64,000 nucleotides of DNA from an uncultured Bacilli bacterium (GTDB taxonomy: Bacteria; Bacillota_I; Bacilli_A; RF39; UBA660): the NCBI GenBank assembly GCA_934096295.1, contig CAKOLL010000004.1, positions 62,001-126,000 on the forward strand. Reading direction: 5' to 3'. This document shows positions 9,551 to 17,822 of this stretch, piece by piece (within the stretch, counting starts at the first letter, position 1; each line of letters opens with the position of its first letter). The notes below the pieces were generated by a model. That model searched no databases, had not been told where the DNA came from, and saw only the letters and a program-made list of their open reading frames with translations. The position numbers and the translations under genes are program-made.

Positions 9551-9790
9551 CTATCCTAATTTTGCAAACTTCACTATCAAACTACTTGGAAGTATTTTAC
9601 ATAAAACTCTATAAAATTTATAAAATGTCCCTGTCGTATATGAACCTTTTCCTTTTTTAGCTGCTTTCAATGATTTATATACTGCCTGTTCAATATTAAT
9701 TTCCGGTAATTTACTAACGGATTTTGTGCTAACTGAATTCATCTTTGTTTTCATCATTCCAAAATTTACAGCACAAACATTTATATTTTT
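9551..9790 (-). pseudogene. C-terminal remnant of a short-chain dehydrogenase/reductase
   Basis: The readable protein (NINVCAVNFGMMKTKMNS, then an EQAVYKSLKAAKKGKGSYTTG segment and a hydrophobic-basic end) matches the last third of SDR oxidoreductases. The first part corresponds to the usual 'vcPGxxxT' turn after the catalytic region, and the second to the membrane-proximal C-terminal helix. The Rossmann fold, Ser-Tyr-Lys triad and start are missing. The reading frame runs back into the last codons of the EFR1 gene upstream, which marks the deletion junction. A 68-aa product could still be made from the ATG at 9757, but it would lack the catalytic core. Confidence 0.65.
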
Positions 9791-10545
9791 ACATTTGGAT
9801 TCGTATATTGCCCGTGTTTAATTGTATTATTTCCATATTCTATTGCAAATTTAGGACATCTATGCAAACACCTTAAACATAAATTGCACTTTTCTTTTAT
9901 CCAAATAGGTTTTCCATTTTTTATTTCAATAGCATTAGCCGGACAACTTCTTGCACATAATCCACATTCTATACATTTATTAGATACTTTAAATTTTGAT
10001 GTATTTCCTCCATTGTTGTAATTTACTTTACGATATATATTTGCCATAAATATTGGTAAACTATTATTATTAAATTTCATATTTTCTTTTTTTTCTATGT
10101 GTTGAAATACTTTGCTTATTTGTTCATTAGCGGTTGCTTCTATTTTAGCATTTTTCCCTTTATCACATACATCAAATATTGGTGTCCAGGTGTCTACCAT
10201 TTTTATACCATATTTGCCATTTAAAATTATTCCCTTATTATTTAATAATTTCTCCATATATTTACTACTAGCACCCGATGTTGTTCCATAAGTTGCAATA
10301 TGAAAAACATATATATTGTTACTATTTTCAAAATGTACTCTCTCAAAAAATTCCTCTACAATTTTAGGTAATCCCCAATAATAAGTTGGAGTAATTATGC
10401 CTAAGTATTGTTCTTCTTTCAAATCAAAATCGTAATGACTATCTTTTATGCAATTTTCTATATTTATAATTTTTTCATTTAGACTATTTGCAATTTTTTC
10501 AGCAATATACTTGCTATTTCCTGTTGCAGAAAAATATAATATCAT
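9781..10545 (-). CDS. EFR1-family flavodoxin/ferredoxin
   Basis: 254 aa. The N-terminal flavodoxin-like domain begins MILYFSATGNSKYIAEKIA (FMN phosphate loop) and contains the TPTYYWGLPKIVEEFF segment. The C-terminus carries two 4Fe-4S motifs, CIECGLCARSCP (about 193-204) and CNLCLRCLHRCP (about 220-231). The length and the final HGQYTNPNVKI are typical of complete EFR1 proteins, so the gene is intact although an SDR remnant is fused right behind it. The likely role is intracellular electron transfer to an unidentified partner. The start has AAGGAGTAAT. Confidence 0.88.
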   Translation of the reverse strand: MILYFSATGNSKYIAEKIANSLNEKIINIENCIKDSHYDFDLKEEQYLGIITPTYYWGLPKIVEEFFERVHFENSNNIYVFHIATYGTTSGASSKYMEKLLNNKGIILNGKYGIKMVDTWTPIFDVCDKGKNAKIEATANEQISKVFQHIEKKENMKFNNNSLPIFMANIYRKVNYNNGGNTSKFKVSNKCIECGLCARSCPANAIEIKNGKPIWIKEKCNLCLRCLHRCPKFAIEYGNNTIKHGQYTNPNVKI

Positions 10546-10672
10546 TTTTATTACTCCTTATAAATTATTATTTATCAATTTCTTCATATAATTGTACCAA
10601 GTTTCCAGCGAAAAGTCATTATTACTGTAAATGTCAATATTTTTTGTAGTTTTATAACAAAAATTTGTAATA

Positions 10673-10706
10673 AAATAACTCACAAACTATTAAGCTTGTA
10701 AGTTAT
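10673..10706 (-). terminator. tyrS terminator
   Basis: A long stem AATAACTTACAAGC/GTTTGTGAGTTATT (with G-U pairs) just after the tyrS stop, followed by a T-rich run. Confidence 0.75.
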
Positions 10707-10710
10707 TATT

Positions 10711-11949
10711 TCATTTAAAAATTACTTTCAAAAATATTTTTTTGCCTTTTTGTAAAAATAATGAATTATCTTGTAAATCTTTAGTTGTTATTATTTGTTC
10801 TACAGATTTAACTTTATTTTTATTTAAAGAAATACCATTTTGTTCTATTAGTCTTTTAGCTTCAGATTTTGATGAAGCTAATTTTGTTTCCACTAACAAA
10901 TCAACGATATTTATATCTAATATTTCTTTAGAAATAGCTATTGATGGCATATTATCTGAAATACATTGATTTTTAAATAGTTCTTCAGCTGTTTTTTGGG
11001 CTTTTATTGCTTCTTCTTCACCATGAACTAACTTTGTAACTTCAAACGCTAATATTTTCTTAGCTTCTCGAATATCTTCTTTACAGATTTTTTTTATGTC
11101 TGAAATTTCCATTCTTGTGAAAAATGATAAGCTTCTTTCCACATCTTCATCAAATGAATTCATCCATGCTTGGAAAAATTCAAATGGTGTTGTTTTGTCT
11201 CTGGATACCCATAAAGTTCCAGTTGCAGTTTTCCCCATTTTTTCACCATCGGCTTTAATAAGTAATGGACAAGTCCAACCAAATAATGGATCAATTTTCT
11301 TTCCTTCACTAAATCCTATTTTACGAGAAAGGTCAGCGCCCGCTAAAATGTTACCCCATTGATCTGAACCACCTATTTGAAGTCTACATCCAAACTCTTT
11401 ATTTAAATGAACAAAGTCAAATGCTTGCATTAGCATGTATCCCATTTCTAAAAATGTTAATCCACCATTTTCCAATCTTTTTTTGTAACAATCTGCGGCA
11501 AGCATATTATTAATATTGAAATGAACTCCGATATCTCTCATAAAATCTACATAGGTTTTATCACAAATCCAATCGGCATTATCCACTATAATTGCCGGAT
11601 TATCTCCGTCTGTTTTAACAAACCTTTTAACTAATTCTTTAACCTCTTTTTTATTATGAGCAACCTCTTCTTTGGTAAGCATCTTTCTCATATCACTTTT
11701 TCCTGTTGGATCTCCGATTAAAGCAGTTGCTCCCCCTATTAATATGATTCCGTGATGGCCAAAATCTTGTAACCATCTAAACATTGTTAAGGCAAAGAAG
11801 TGTCCAATGTGCAAACTATCGGCTGTTGGGTCTATTCCTAAGTAAAAAGTCGTAGGCTCCCCGTTAACTAAATTAATTATCTCATTTTCATGAGTTAAAT
11901 CTTTTACATATCCTCTTTCTTTAAGGATATCAAATAACTTTTTTTCCAT
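10711..11949 (-). CDS. tyrS: Tyrosyl-tRNA synthetase
   Basis: 412 aa, full length. The class I HIGH motif is in YLGIDPTADSLHIGHFFAL (about 37-55). The tyrosine/tRNA pocket segment GGSDQWGNI is at about 193-201. The KMSKS loop appears as KMGKT (about 236-240), a common TyrRS variant. The S4 RNA-binding domain is at about 345-405 (TKLASSKSEAKRLIEQNGI). It charges tRNA-Tyr. Its control region is unusual: a T-box (12050-12215) is followed by a short Tyr-rich open frame whose end overlaps the tyrS start. The tyrS ribosome site AAGGAGG lies inside that frame. Confidence 0.97.
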   Translation of the reverse strand: MEKKLFDILKERGYVKDLTHENEIINLVNGEPTTFYLGIDPTADSLHIGHFFALTMFRWLQDFGHHGIILIGGATALIGDPTGKSDMRKMLTKEEVAHNKKEVKELVKRFVKTDGDNPAIIVDNADWICDKTYVDFMRDIGVHFNINNMLAADCYKKRLENGGLTFLEMGYMLMQAFDFVHLNKEFGCRLQIGGSDQWGNILAGADLSRKIGFSEGKKIDPLFGWTCPLLIKADGEKMGKTATGTLWVSRDKTTPFEFFQAWMNSFDEDVERSLSFFTRMEISDIKKICKEDIREAKKILAFEVTKLVHGEEEAIKAQKTAEELFKNQCISDNMPSIAISKEILDINIVDLLVETKLASSKSEAKRLIEQNGISLNKNKVKSVEQIITTKDLQDNSLFLQKGKKIFLKVIFK

Positions 11950-12029
11950 TTTTTTATTCCTCCTTGGTTATTTGTATAGTTAATTAAATTACAATCATCA
12001 AAGTAATAATAGTAATAGTCACTATCCAT
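11904..12029 (-). CDS. Tyrosine-rich leader peptide upstream of tyrS
   Basis: A 41-codon frame starting at ATG 12029 with one of the strongest ribosome sites in the window (AAGGAGGTGATTTGT). The N-terminus reads MDSDYYYYYFDD: five consecutive Tyr codons (TAT TAC TAT TAT TAC), and a sixth Tyr at codon 18. It runs through the tyrS ribosome site and 46 bases into tyrS in another frame, stopping at 11904. It lies just downstream of the T-box terminator, so it is transcribed only when the T-box reads through. I infer a sensor of Tyr-tRNA that adds a translational layer. No known family applies. Confidence 0.6.
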   Translation of the reverse strand: MDSDYYYYYFDDCNLINYTNNQGGIKKWKKSYLISLKKEDM

Positions 12030-12049
12030 ACAAATCACCTCCTTCGAAT

Positions 12050-12215
12050 AAAAAAAGAGCAAACATCCAAAAGGACGAATTGCTCGTGGTACCACCTTTA
12101 TTTGTAATAATAGTTATTACCTCTTGTTGATAACGGATACTATCCGATTTAAAATCATCATTTGTAATTCATTATTTTACTTTTACTTTTTTTCACCAAT
12201 CACAAGCTCTCTAAA
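12050..12215 (-). promoter_or_regulatory. T-box riboswitch (tRNA-Tyr)
   Basis: On the minus strand the leader begins with the stem I elements AGAGAGC and GATTGGTGAA. It contains a probable UAC specifier in GAATTACAAAT, and has the diagnostic T-box AAATAAAGGTGGTACCACG (12085-12103). A terminator follows (stem GAGCAA...TTGCTC at 12057-12085, then seven T). Uncharged tRNA-Tyr would stabilise the antiterminator and allow tyrS transcription. The specifier assignment is inference from the downstream gene and sequence spacing. Confidence 0.9.
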
Positions 12216-12267
12216 AAAAATTTAAAATAATTACTTCGAATGAATCGCTTTTTAATTAACTAATTAG

Positions 12268-12296
12268 ATTATAATATAATTTATGTAAAAATGCAA
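12268..12296 (-). promoter_or_regulatory. Promoter of the T-box/tyrS transcript
   Basis: Minus-strand TTGCAT, a 17-bp spacer, TATAAT, about 50 bases upstream of stem I. Confidence 0.75.
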
Positions 12297-12486
12297 ATGA
12301 TGATTTAGAAAAATTAATGTAGATGAGCAAAATAATTCTAAAATTGTGAAGGGTCCCTTAGAAATGAATATTTTTATATTTGTATTGAATTTAGTAAGAG
12401 ATAAAAGTAACATATATTTAAATATACAAATAAAAACAATCAAAATTAACTGATTTTATTTACTTTTATTAGCGTTTGCTAATTTT

Positions 12487-12861
12487 CTAATTTGTTAAGT
12501 ATACATAAGACTGAGGATAATAATTAATTCCAATATCTTCTAACATTTTCGGTTGCTTATAAATTATAATTTTTCCTAACTCATAGGCAAAAGCAACCTT
12601 TTTATTCTTAAAATATTTCATATATTTAGCTTTTGAAATTCCGGAATATTGTTTTGTTTCTTTCCACAGTTTATTTGGAGTATTTGAAAGCACAGATTTT
12701 ACTTCAACTTCAGCTACAACCCTTTTTACTGGGGAAGTACTATAAATAACAATTTTATCTATTTTTCTTTTACAAATATTTTTTCTGTATTCGTATAACT
12801 TTTTTTGTTCAATAATTTTATTTGCATATTCTGGCTTAATAGGTAATAATATTGTACACAT
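12487..12861 (-). CDS. ASCH/PUA-like domain protein
   Basis: 124 aa from the ATG at 12861, chosen because GGGAGGTC lies 7 bases upstream. A further in-frame start at 12876 is inside that site. The sequence MCTILLPIKPEYANKIIEQKK followed by YEYRK is the typical beginning of ASCH-type PUA-like proteins (LSIKPEYAxxIlxGxKxxExR). The KIVIYSTSPVKRVVAEVEV strand pair completes the beta barrel. ASCH domains are thought to bind RNA or modified nucleotides. It follows the PIN-GNAT-PUA-like gene on the same strand at a distance of 64 bp and may act with it. Confidence 0.75.
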   Translation of the reverse strand: MCTILLPIKPEYANKIIEQKKLYEYRKNICKRKIDKIVIYSTSPVKRVVAEVEVKSVLSNTPNKLWKETKQYSGISKAKYMKYFKNKKVAFAYELGKIIIYKQPKMLEDIGINYYPQSYVYLTN

Positions 12862-12925
12862 TCTTTGACCTCCCAACTTACTATACCCTATTATAACATG
12901 AAATTATTAATTTCTATTATTTCTT

Positions 12926-14377
12926 TTATATCTTTATTAAATTTTTGACCAAATTATTGTCAACTTGTACTATAGACATTGGAGGTTTTTTTAACAAATT
13001 ATTTTCCACTAAGCTCTTATATGTTATTGGACTTTCTAGTGTTTTATAATATTTAAATAGTATTAATTTTGATTTAGAGGTAAAATTTAATGTTATTTCT
13101 TTCAAAGAGTAAACTGTTCTTTTTATTGCCATAGAATATAAATCTTCTGGTTTTGTAAAATCATAAAATACATTATCGACAATTCCAATAGTAGTAAGAC
13201 TTTTTTTGTTTTGACTAGCGTAAAAAAGTAATATATCCCCCGATTTGATTTGTTTAGTTTTAGCATTGCAAATATACGCTTTTTTTATTGCGTTTGCATA
13301 AGTATTAATTCCTTGAAGATCTCCAAAAGATAGTTGTGTTATCGTTTCTGATTCCGGAAACAACATTTCATGATAATGTTGTTGAATGGGTACAATAAAA
13401 ACATTTCTATTTGACCAATCAAAGTTTGGATAAGTATTATCATTCATACTTTTTACAAAAACCGATTCTTTCTCAAAACTTCCATCTGCTTTTTCAGTCA
13501 TCTTTACAGTTTTTTTAGTAAATCCGTATTCTAAAAATAAATTTATTAACGCTTCTTGTTTTTCAAAAATAGTTACATATATTTCATCTACTTTATTTTT
13601 AATTGCTTCATTTATAATGATTTTTATATAACTTTCGCCAATTTTGTTTCCTGTATTTGCAACTTTAAAAGTTGCCACTTTTAAACGTTTACTAGGTTTA
13701 AATGGCTCTTTAAAACTAGAATAATCTTCTGTTTCATCTTCTAACTTTAACAGCAAAAAAGAACCAATTCTATTATTAGAACATCGAGTAATATAAGCCT
13801 TATAACCTTCACGAGATTTTTTCTTATACCAATTTTCAAATCCTTTATAATCTTCTTTTAATGAATCAAAAAAATCATCTTCTAGCTCTATATTATATAA
13901 ATATTCATGATTTATAAATGCTAGTGTTCTAGTTTCTTTTTCTTCTAATGGCTTAAATAAGGTTATTGCCTCCTCGATTCCTAAAACTCTATCACTTAAA
14001 TTCACCTTTTTAGCTTTATTTCTTAATTTATTATCATTAGTAATTAAATAACTAACGCAGTCTTTATATACTGCATATAATAAATTATTATCAATTATAT
14101 CATTTGGTATTTTTGTACATCCAACTATATTATTAAAATTTACCGTTGCTTTTGGTGGCTTTTCTATAAAATCATAAACCCTAACTTTACTAAGAATAAT
14201 ATTTTTTTCTTTTTGATTTTTAATATTATTTAAATCATCTAACGTCATTGGATGTATGAATATTCTATATTTATTTGAATCATAAAGAATTTTCGTGAGT
14301 TCTAGAACTTTGTCATTTACTATAGAGTGATCTTCTCTGTAAATTAATAAATTTGTGTCTAATAAAATCTTCTTCAT
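12926..14377 (-). CDS. PIN nuclease - GNAT acetyltransferase - PUA-like fusion protein
   Basis: 483 aa with three parts. Residues 1-140: PIN-like ribonuclease domain with LLDTN (Asp7), acidic residues near 47-48, 93-96 and LITNDNKL (Asp115), the usual acidic quartet of PIN nucleases. Residues 150-300: GNAT fold with the acetyl-CoA loop NTGNKIGESYIKIIINEAI (241-259) and LFLEYGF (280-286). Residues 325-430: PUA-like/EVE-ASCH barrel with SGDILLFYASQ and TTIGIVDNV. Each domain class is known, and PIN and GNAT toxins both act on tRNA. A single chain combining both with an RNA-binding barrel suggests an RNA-targeting effector, by inference only. The next gene encodes another ASCH protein. Confidence 0.8.
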   Translation of the reverse strand: MKKILLDTNLLIYREDHSIVNDKVLELTKILYDSNKYRIFIHPMTLDDLNNIKNQKEKNIILSKVRVYDFIEKPPKATVNFNNIVGCTKIPNDIIDNNLLYAVYKDCVSYLITNDNKLRNKAKKVNLSDRVLGIEEAITLFKPLEEKETRTLAFINHEYLYNIELEDDFFDSLKEDYKGFENWYKKKSREGYKAYITRCSNNRIGSFLLLKLEDETEDYSSFKEPFKPSKRLKVATFKVANTGNKIGESYIKIIINEAIKNKVDEIYVTIFEKQEALINLFLEYGFTKKTVKMTEKADGSFEKESVFVKSMNDNTYPNFDWSNRNVFIVPIQQHYHEMLFPESETITQLSFGDLQGINTYANAIKKAYICNAKTKQIKSGDILLFYASQNKKSLTTIGIVDNVFYDFTKPEDLYSMAIKRTVYSLKEITLNFTSKSKLILFKYYKTLESPITYKSLVENNLLKKPPMSIVQVDNNLVKNLIKI

Positions 14378-14582
14378 TTTAATCCTTAGCTCCTTTCTAA
14401 AATTTCTGTCTATTATATCACAACGTCTCTAAAAATTAAAGATTTATATGATTTCATTAGCCAAGCTAATTGAATTAGTTATAATGCAAATATAATTAAT
14501 TATGAAGATAAACAATGTCGAAAAATTATATTAATGAAAAAATTGTAATTAAATTGCCGCAAATATTTCTAACAAATAAAAA

Positions 14583-14604
14583 TGGAAGAGATTTTGCTCT
14601 TCTA
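14583..14604. terminator. Terminator after the HD/P-loop gene
   Basis: GAAGAG/CTCTTC stem with a T-rich run on the minus strand (ATTTTTATT). It is nearly symmetric and could work both ways. Confidence 0.6.
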
Positions 14605-14607
14605 TTT

Positions 14608-15945
14608 TTATTTCAAATCATATTTTTCTTTAAAACTATCAATATATTTTTGTCTCATTGCAATCATTATTTTTTCTGCTATATCTATAGAAACATCATT
14701 CATATTCATGTAACTTGTATCAAGTAAAATAAAATTCTTCACACTATTATTAAATAATTCTTGTAGTGCATTTAAACTATTATTATATTCATTTATATTT
14801 TCAGTATTTAAGAATGTTCTTTTTTCTAAGGCTAAACTTGAATTATAATCTCTTTTTAAAGAAACAATGGCATCAGCATAAGTGATTACTAGAAAGTCTA
14901 TTAATTTATTAGAAATTTTACTATATTTTTCTTTTGCTTCAAGATACGTTTTTTCATCAATGTCTTTGCGAAGATATCTTCGATAATTCCATATTTGTCT
15001 ATCATTTATTGATCTATCAATTAGGATTATATCAGTTTCTAGTTTGATTGCACTTTCTAACTGTTTTGTTACTTCTTTTATTATTGCCATATTAAGTTCT
15101 AACATACTTGTTGATTTATATTGAGGTAAAAATACTTCTTTATAATACTTTGAAGTTGTAAACTCTTCAATTAAAGTAACTTTGAAACCGCCTTTTTTAA
15201 AAAAATCATACAAATTGTTAATTGTGGTAGTTTTTCCAGTTCTTGGAGTTCCACTAAATTCAATAACAAATGGCTTTGATAGTGAGCTCAATTCTTTTAA
15301 TCTTTGTATTTCTACTTTTCTAGCATGTAGCTTTTTGAGCTTTTCATAATAATCTATATTATCATTAAAAATTGTATTTTCTAAATAAGTATCTTCAGCT
15401 TTATCAAAAACATTATCTACCGCATTTTTAAATCTTTTAAAAATCGGTAAGTTTGCCTCTTCATTGTAAATTATACTTTCATAAACATTTGTAAAATACC
15501 ATTTTTGTTGCTCTTCTCCTCTTTTAAAAGTTGAAAAGTCTTTTTTTCCATTTTTTTCGAATTTAAGCATCATATCTTCTAAATTATTTATTTTATCAGC
15601 ACAAATAATTAATTTATTAGCTAAAGGTAATGTTTTTGTTTCCTTGATTGTGTGTTTTTTTCTTTCTTCCCATGAAAGTGTTTTGTTAGGTTCTGATGCT
15701 CCCATTACTAGGTTTGCTACCTTTTCACCAAATTCATTTTGTATATCTTCAATTGTGTATTTAGTATCTTCAACTACATCATGTAAGTACCCTGCTGCTA
15801 TTATTTCGTCATCATAACCATAATCTTCTAATAAATTACCAACACTAATTGGATGCATTATCATTGGTTTATCTGGTTCACTTTTTCTAACTTGACCCAT
15901 ATGAGCTTTTATGGCAAATGCTTTTGCTCTTTCTTTTAAGTTCAT
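14608..15945 (-). CDS. SpoT/MESH1-like HD hydrolase fused to a P-loop kinase-like domain
   Basis: 445 aa. The N-terminal domain (1-180) has the full metal-hydrolase set of the RelA/SpoT hydrolase family: H31 (MIMHP), H55-D56, E59-D60 (LHDVVEDT) and D117 (CADKINN). The C-terminal domain (about 222-440) has a Walker A, GTPRTGKTT (232-240), and the IDRSINDRQIWNYRRYL segment reminiscent of deoxynucleoside/thymidylate kinases (DR-S/E-x motif). There is no (p)ppGpp synthetase domain. The chain may couple a nucleotide 3'-pyrophosphohydrolase to a nucleotide-binding or kinase module. Substrate is unknown. The start has GGAGGT. It lies next to the PIN-GNAT gene, separated by a terminator. Confidence 0.75.
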   Translation of the reverse strand: MNLKERAKAFAIKAHMGQVRKSEPDKPMIMHPISVGNLLEDYGYDDEIIAAGYLHDVVEDTKYTIEDIQNEFGEKVANLVMGASEPNKTLSWEERKKHTIKETKTLPLANKLIICADKINNLEDMMLKFEKNGKKDFSTFKRGEEQQKWYFTNVYESIIYNEEANLPIFKRFKNAVDNVFDKAEDTYLENTIFNDNIDYYEKLKKLHARKVEIQRLKELSSLSKPFVIEFSGTPRTGKTTTINNLYDFFKKGGFKVTLIEEFTTSKYYKEVFLPQYKSTSMLELNMAIIKEVTKQLESAIKLETDIILIDRSINDRQIWNYRRYLRKDIDEKTYLEAKEKYSKISNKLIDFLVITYADAIVSLKRDYNSSLALEKRTFLNTENINEYNNSLNALQELFNNSVKNFILLDTSYMNMNDVSIDIAEKIMIAMRQKYIDSFKEKYDLK

Positions 15946-15969
15946 TTTATACCTCCATGATTTTTATAT

Positions 15970-16530
15970 TTACTTATGTAATCTTATAACTTGATATTCA
16001 ATTATTTTTCCATCACTTACATAACTAACAGATATTCCTTTGCCATTATTGGCATTCTTTTTATCTTTTGATAGAGTTTTTGCTTCATTCATCAAGTATT
16101 TTATATCAGAATCAGTTAAAGTATCATTATTAGATTTTATTAAAGCCTTAACATAGTTTAAAGCAATAGACTCGTTATCTGAATAATGAATAGTCATTAT
16201 TTCTGTAATATCTTTATCTTTGTTACCTGTATAATTTTCAGGTTTTACATATAAATAAACATTATCAAGTAATGCAAACCAATATAAATTATTTTCTTGT
16301 GTCATATAATCATAACTTGCTGGATCCCCAACATTATTATCCATTATTTCAGTATTAAATTTGGCAACACTTAATTCTACACTTTCTTTTTTTACACTAC
16401 CATATTTTTCGAATGTTTTATTTAAATCTTCTTTTTGTTTATCTAAATCTTTATCTAAATAGATTTTTACTCCGATTGAACAACCTATCACTAATAAAAC
16501 CACCAAAACAATAATTATATTTTTTTTCAT
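15970..16530 (-). CDS. Membrane-anchored or lipoprotein hypothetical
   Basis: 186 aa. The N-terminal hydrophobic helix (5-25) contains VIGC, a possible lipobox, but the hydrophobic stretch is short on both sides, so a simple signal anchor is equally possible. The remaining domain is extracytoplasmic with mixed alpha/beta character and ends VSYVSDGKIIEYQVIRLHK. No family recognised. It precedes the HD/P-loop gene by 24 bp on the same strand and probably shares its transcript. Confidence 0.6.
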   Translation of the reverse strand: MKKNIIIVLVVLLVIGCSIGVKIYLDKDLDKQKEDLNKTFEKYGSVKKESVELSVAKFNTEIMDNNVGDPASYDYMTQENNLYWFALLDNVYLYVKPENYTGNKDKDITEIMTIHYSDNESIALNYVKALIKSNNDTLTDSDIKYLMNEAKTLSKDKKNANNGKGISVSYVSDGKIIEYQVIRLHK

Positions 16531-16723
16531 AAGCTTAACCTTCTTTCAAATTAATTATATTAAATATGCTACTATTCCAATTGTAACATAGTTTCGACAA
16601 AATTTGTCATTTTTTTATATTTTTGTTCTATAAATTAACTAATTATTTTATTTATCGTTTTAAGTTCGCCCTAGACTACAAAAAAAAGACATGTTATAAT
16701 TAACATGTAGAAAGGATAAATTT

Positions 16724-17029
16724 ATGAAAAAGAAAATATTAATTACTATTTTGTCAATTGTTCTAGCATATAGCCTATTTATATTAGAAGAAAGCGTTAG
16801 GCTTGAAAAAAACCACAATTCAAAACCTCTTATAACTTTAAAAACTGATACAAATATTGATGCAAATAATCCAAATAATATTGAAGATGTTTACTATAGT
16901 ATTGGTTTTAAACTATCTCGAAAATACACTAAATATAAAAAATCATCTGAAGATAATTTATTATATTTAAACGAATCTGCAGAACTATTATTATTTAACA
17001 AAATAAGACTATGGGCTTGGGTAAGCTAG
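16724..17029 (+). CDS. Short secreted or anchored hypothetical protein
   Basis: 101 aa with an N-terminal hydrophobic segment (3-20) and an AGAAAGGATA ribosome site. The body is polar with several Tyr, and its last codons form the left arm of a terminator, so the C-terminus (IRLWAWVS) is constrained by RNA structure. No family recognised. Confidence 0.55.
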   Translation: MKKKILITILSIVLAYSLFILEESVRLEKNHNSKPLITLKTDTNIDANNPNNIEDVYYSIGFKLSRKYTKYKKSSEDNLLYLNESAELLLFNKIRLWAWVS

Positions 17030-17038
17030 TCTTTTTTT
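17005..17038 (+). terminator. Terminator overlapping the end of the short secreted gene
   Basis: AAGACTA/TAGTCTT outer stem and GGCTT/AAGC inner stem, followed by six or more T. Confidence 0.8.
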
Positions 17039-17041
17039 ATA

Positions 17042-17475
17042 CTATAATTTAATATTGTTTATCACGTCACTTAAATATTCATGACTTTTTAAAACTATTT
17101 TATACTTACTTTTATTATTAATGCAATCATTTACATGAGTATCCCACTTTTGGAAAAAACCTTCTATAAATTCTTCATTACTGCCTCTTTCAATAGCTCT
17201 TTTTTGATACTCTTCTTTTAACTTTTTATCGGGATAAACTAAATAATAATCAATATTTCTTTTATTTAATTCATTTAGCACACTACCATGTGTTGTTATT
17301 AATACATAATTATATTCTTCTTTTAATGCAAGTAAACATTCAACATATTATCCAACCTTCTATTTTATTGAAATAACAAGTATCTAAATCTATGCAATTA
17401 ATATCTTTTTTTTTGAGATAAAAAACTTTTGCCAATATTTGAAAAACCACTAACAATAATACCTATTATGTTCCA
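17042..17475 (-). pseudogene. Broken P-loop NTPase/kinase gene
   Basis: Read in pieces on the minus strand: GIIVSGFSNIGKSFL (Walker A type), then CIDLDTCYFNKIEGW, then ALKEEYNYVLITTHGSVLNEL continuing into the 79-aa end, which has the YYLVYPDKKLKEEYQKR and GSNEEFIEGFFQKWD segments of small adenylate-kinase-like ATPases. The pieces lie in different frames. One break is at a run of nine A (complement at 17406-17414), and another lies near 17345-17360. No start codon is left in front of the P-loop. Only 17042-17281 is open from an ATG. Confidence 0.7.
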
Positions 17476-17510
17476 CCTTTTTTATTAAAAATACAAATTA
17501 ACCATTATTT

Positions 17511-17822
17511 CTATTTAGTTTCAATAACACCTTTAATATTATTTATTCTATAATACGTTATTTCTTTTCCTTTTTTACTATTACTTTCTAGTATAAGCCA
17601 GGTGTCATTAAAATCTTTTAATATGCCTTTTTGTGATGTTCCGAATGAAAATAACTCTTATTCATCACTTTCTATTTCAATTTCTTTACCTTTTAATTTT
17701 TCTAATAATGAAAAATCTTTTTTAGAATCTTTACATTGATTATTTAATATTTTCTTTAATTTTGAACTAGTATCAAAATAAGTCATTAAAACTATTAATA
17801 ATATTACCCAGGAATAATCCAT
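17511..17822 (-). pseudogene. Small membrane protein gene interrupted by an in-frame stop
   Basis: From the ATG at 17822 (overlapping the stop of the upstream gene by one base) the frame encodes a membrane segment (DYSWVILLIVLMTYF), then KKILNNQCKDSKKDF and KGKEIEIESDE. It then meets TAA at 17658-17660 and continues in the same frame as ELFSFGTSQKGILKDF to a TAG at 17511. The second half has the same small beta-domain look as the upstream protein's C-terminus. A single base change would restore it. It is probably inactivated, though a truncated 54-aa membrane peptide could be made. Confidence 0.65.

Noticed and set aside
14515..14727. 70-codon plus-strand frame near the HD/P-loop gene
   Set aside because: It runs antisense over the end of that gene and its terminator, with no ribosome site.
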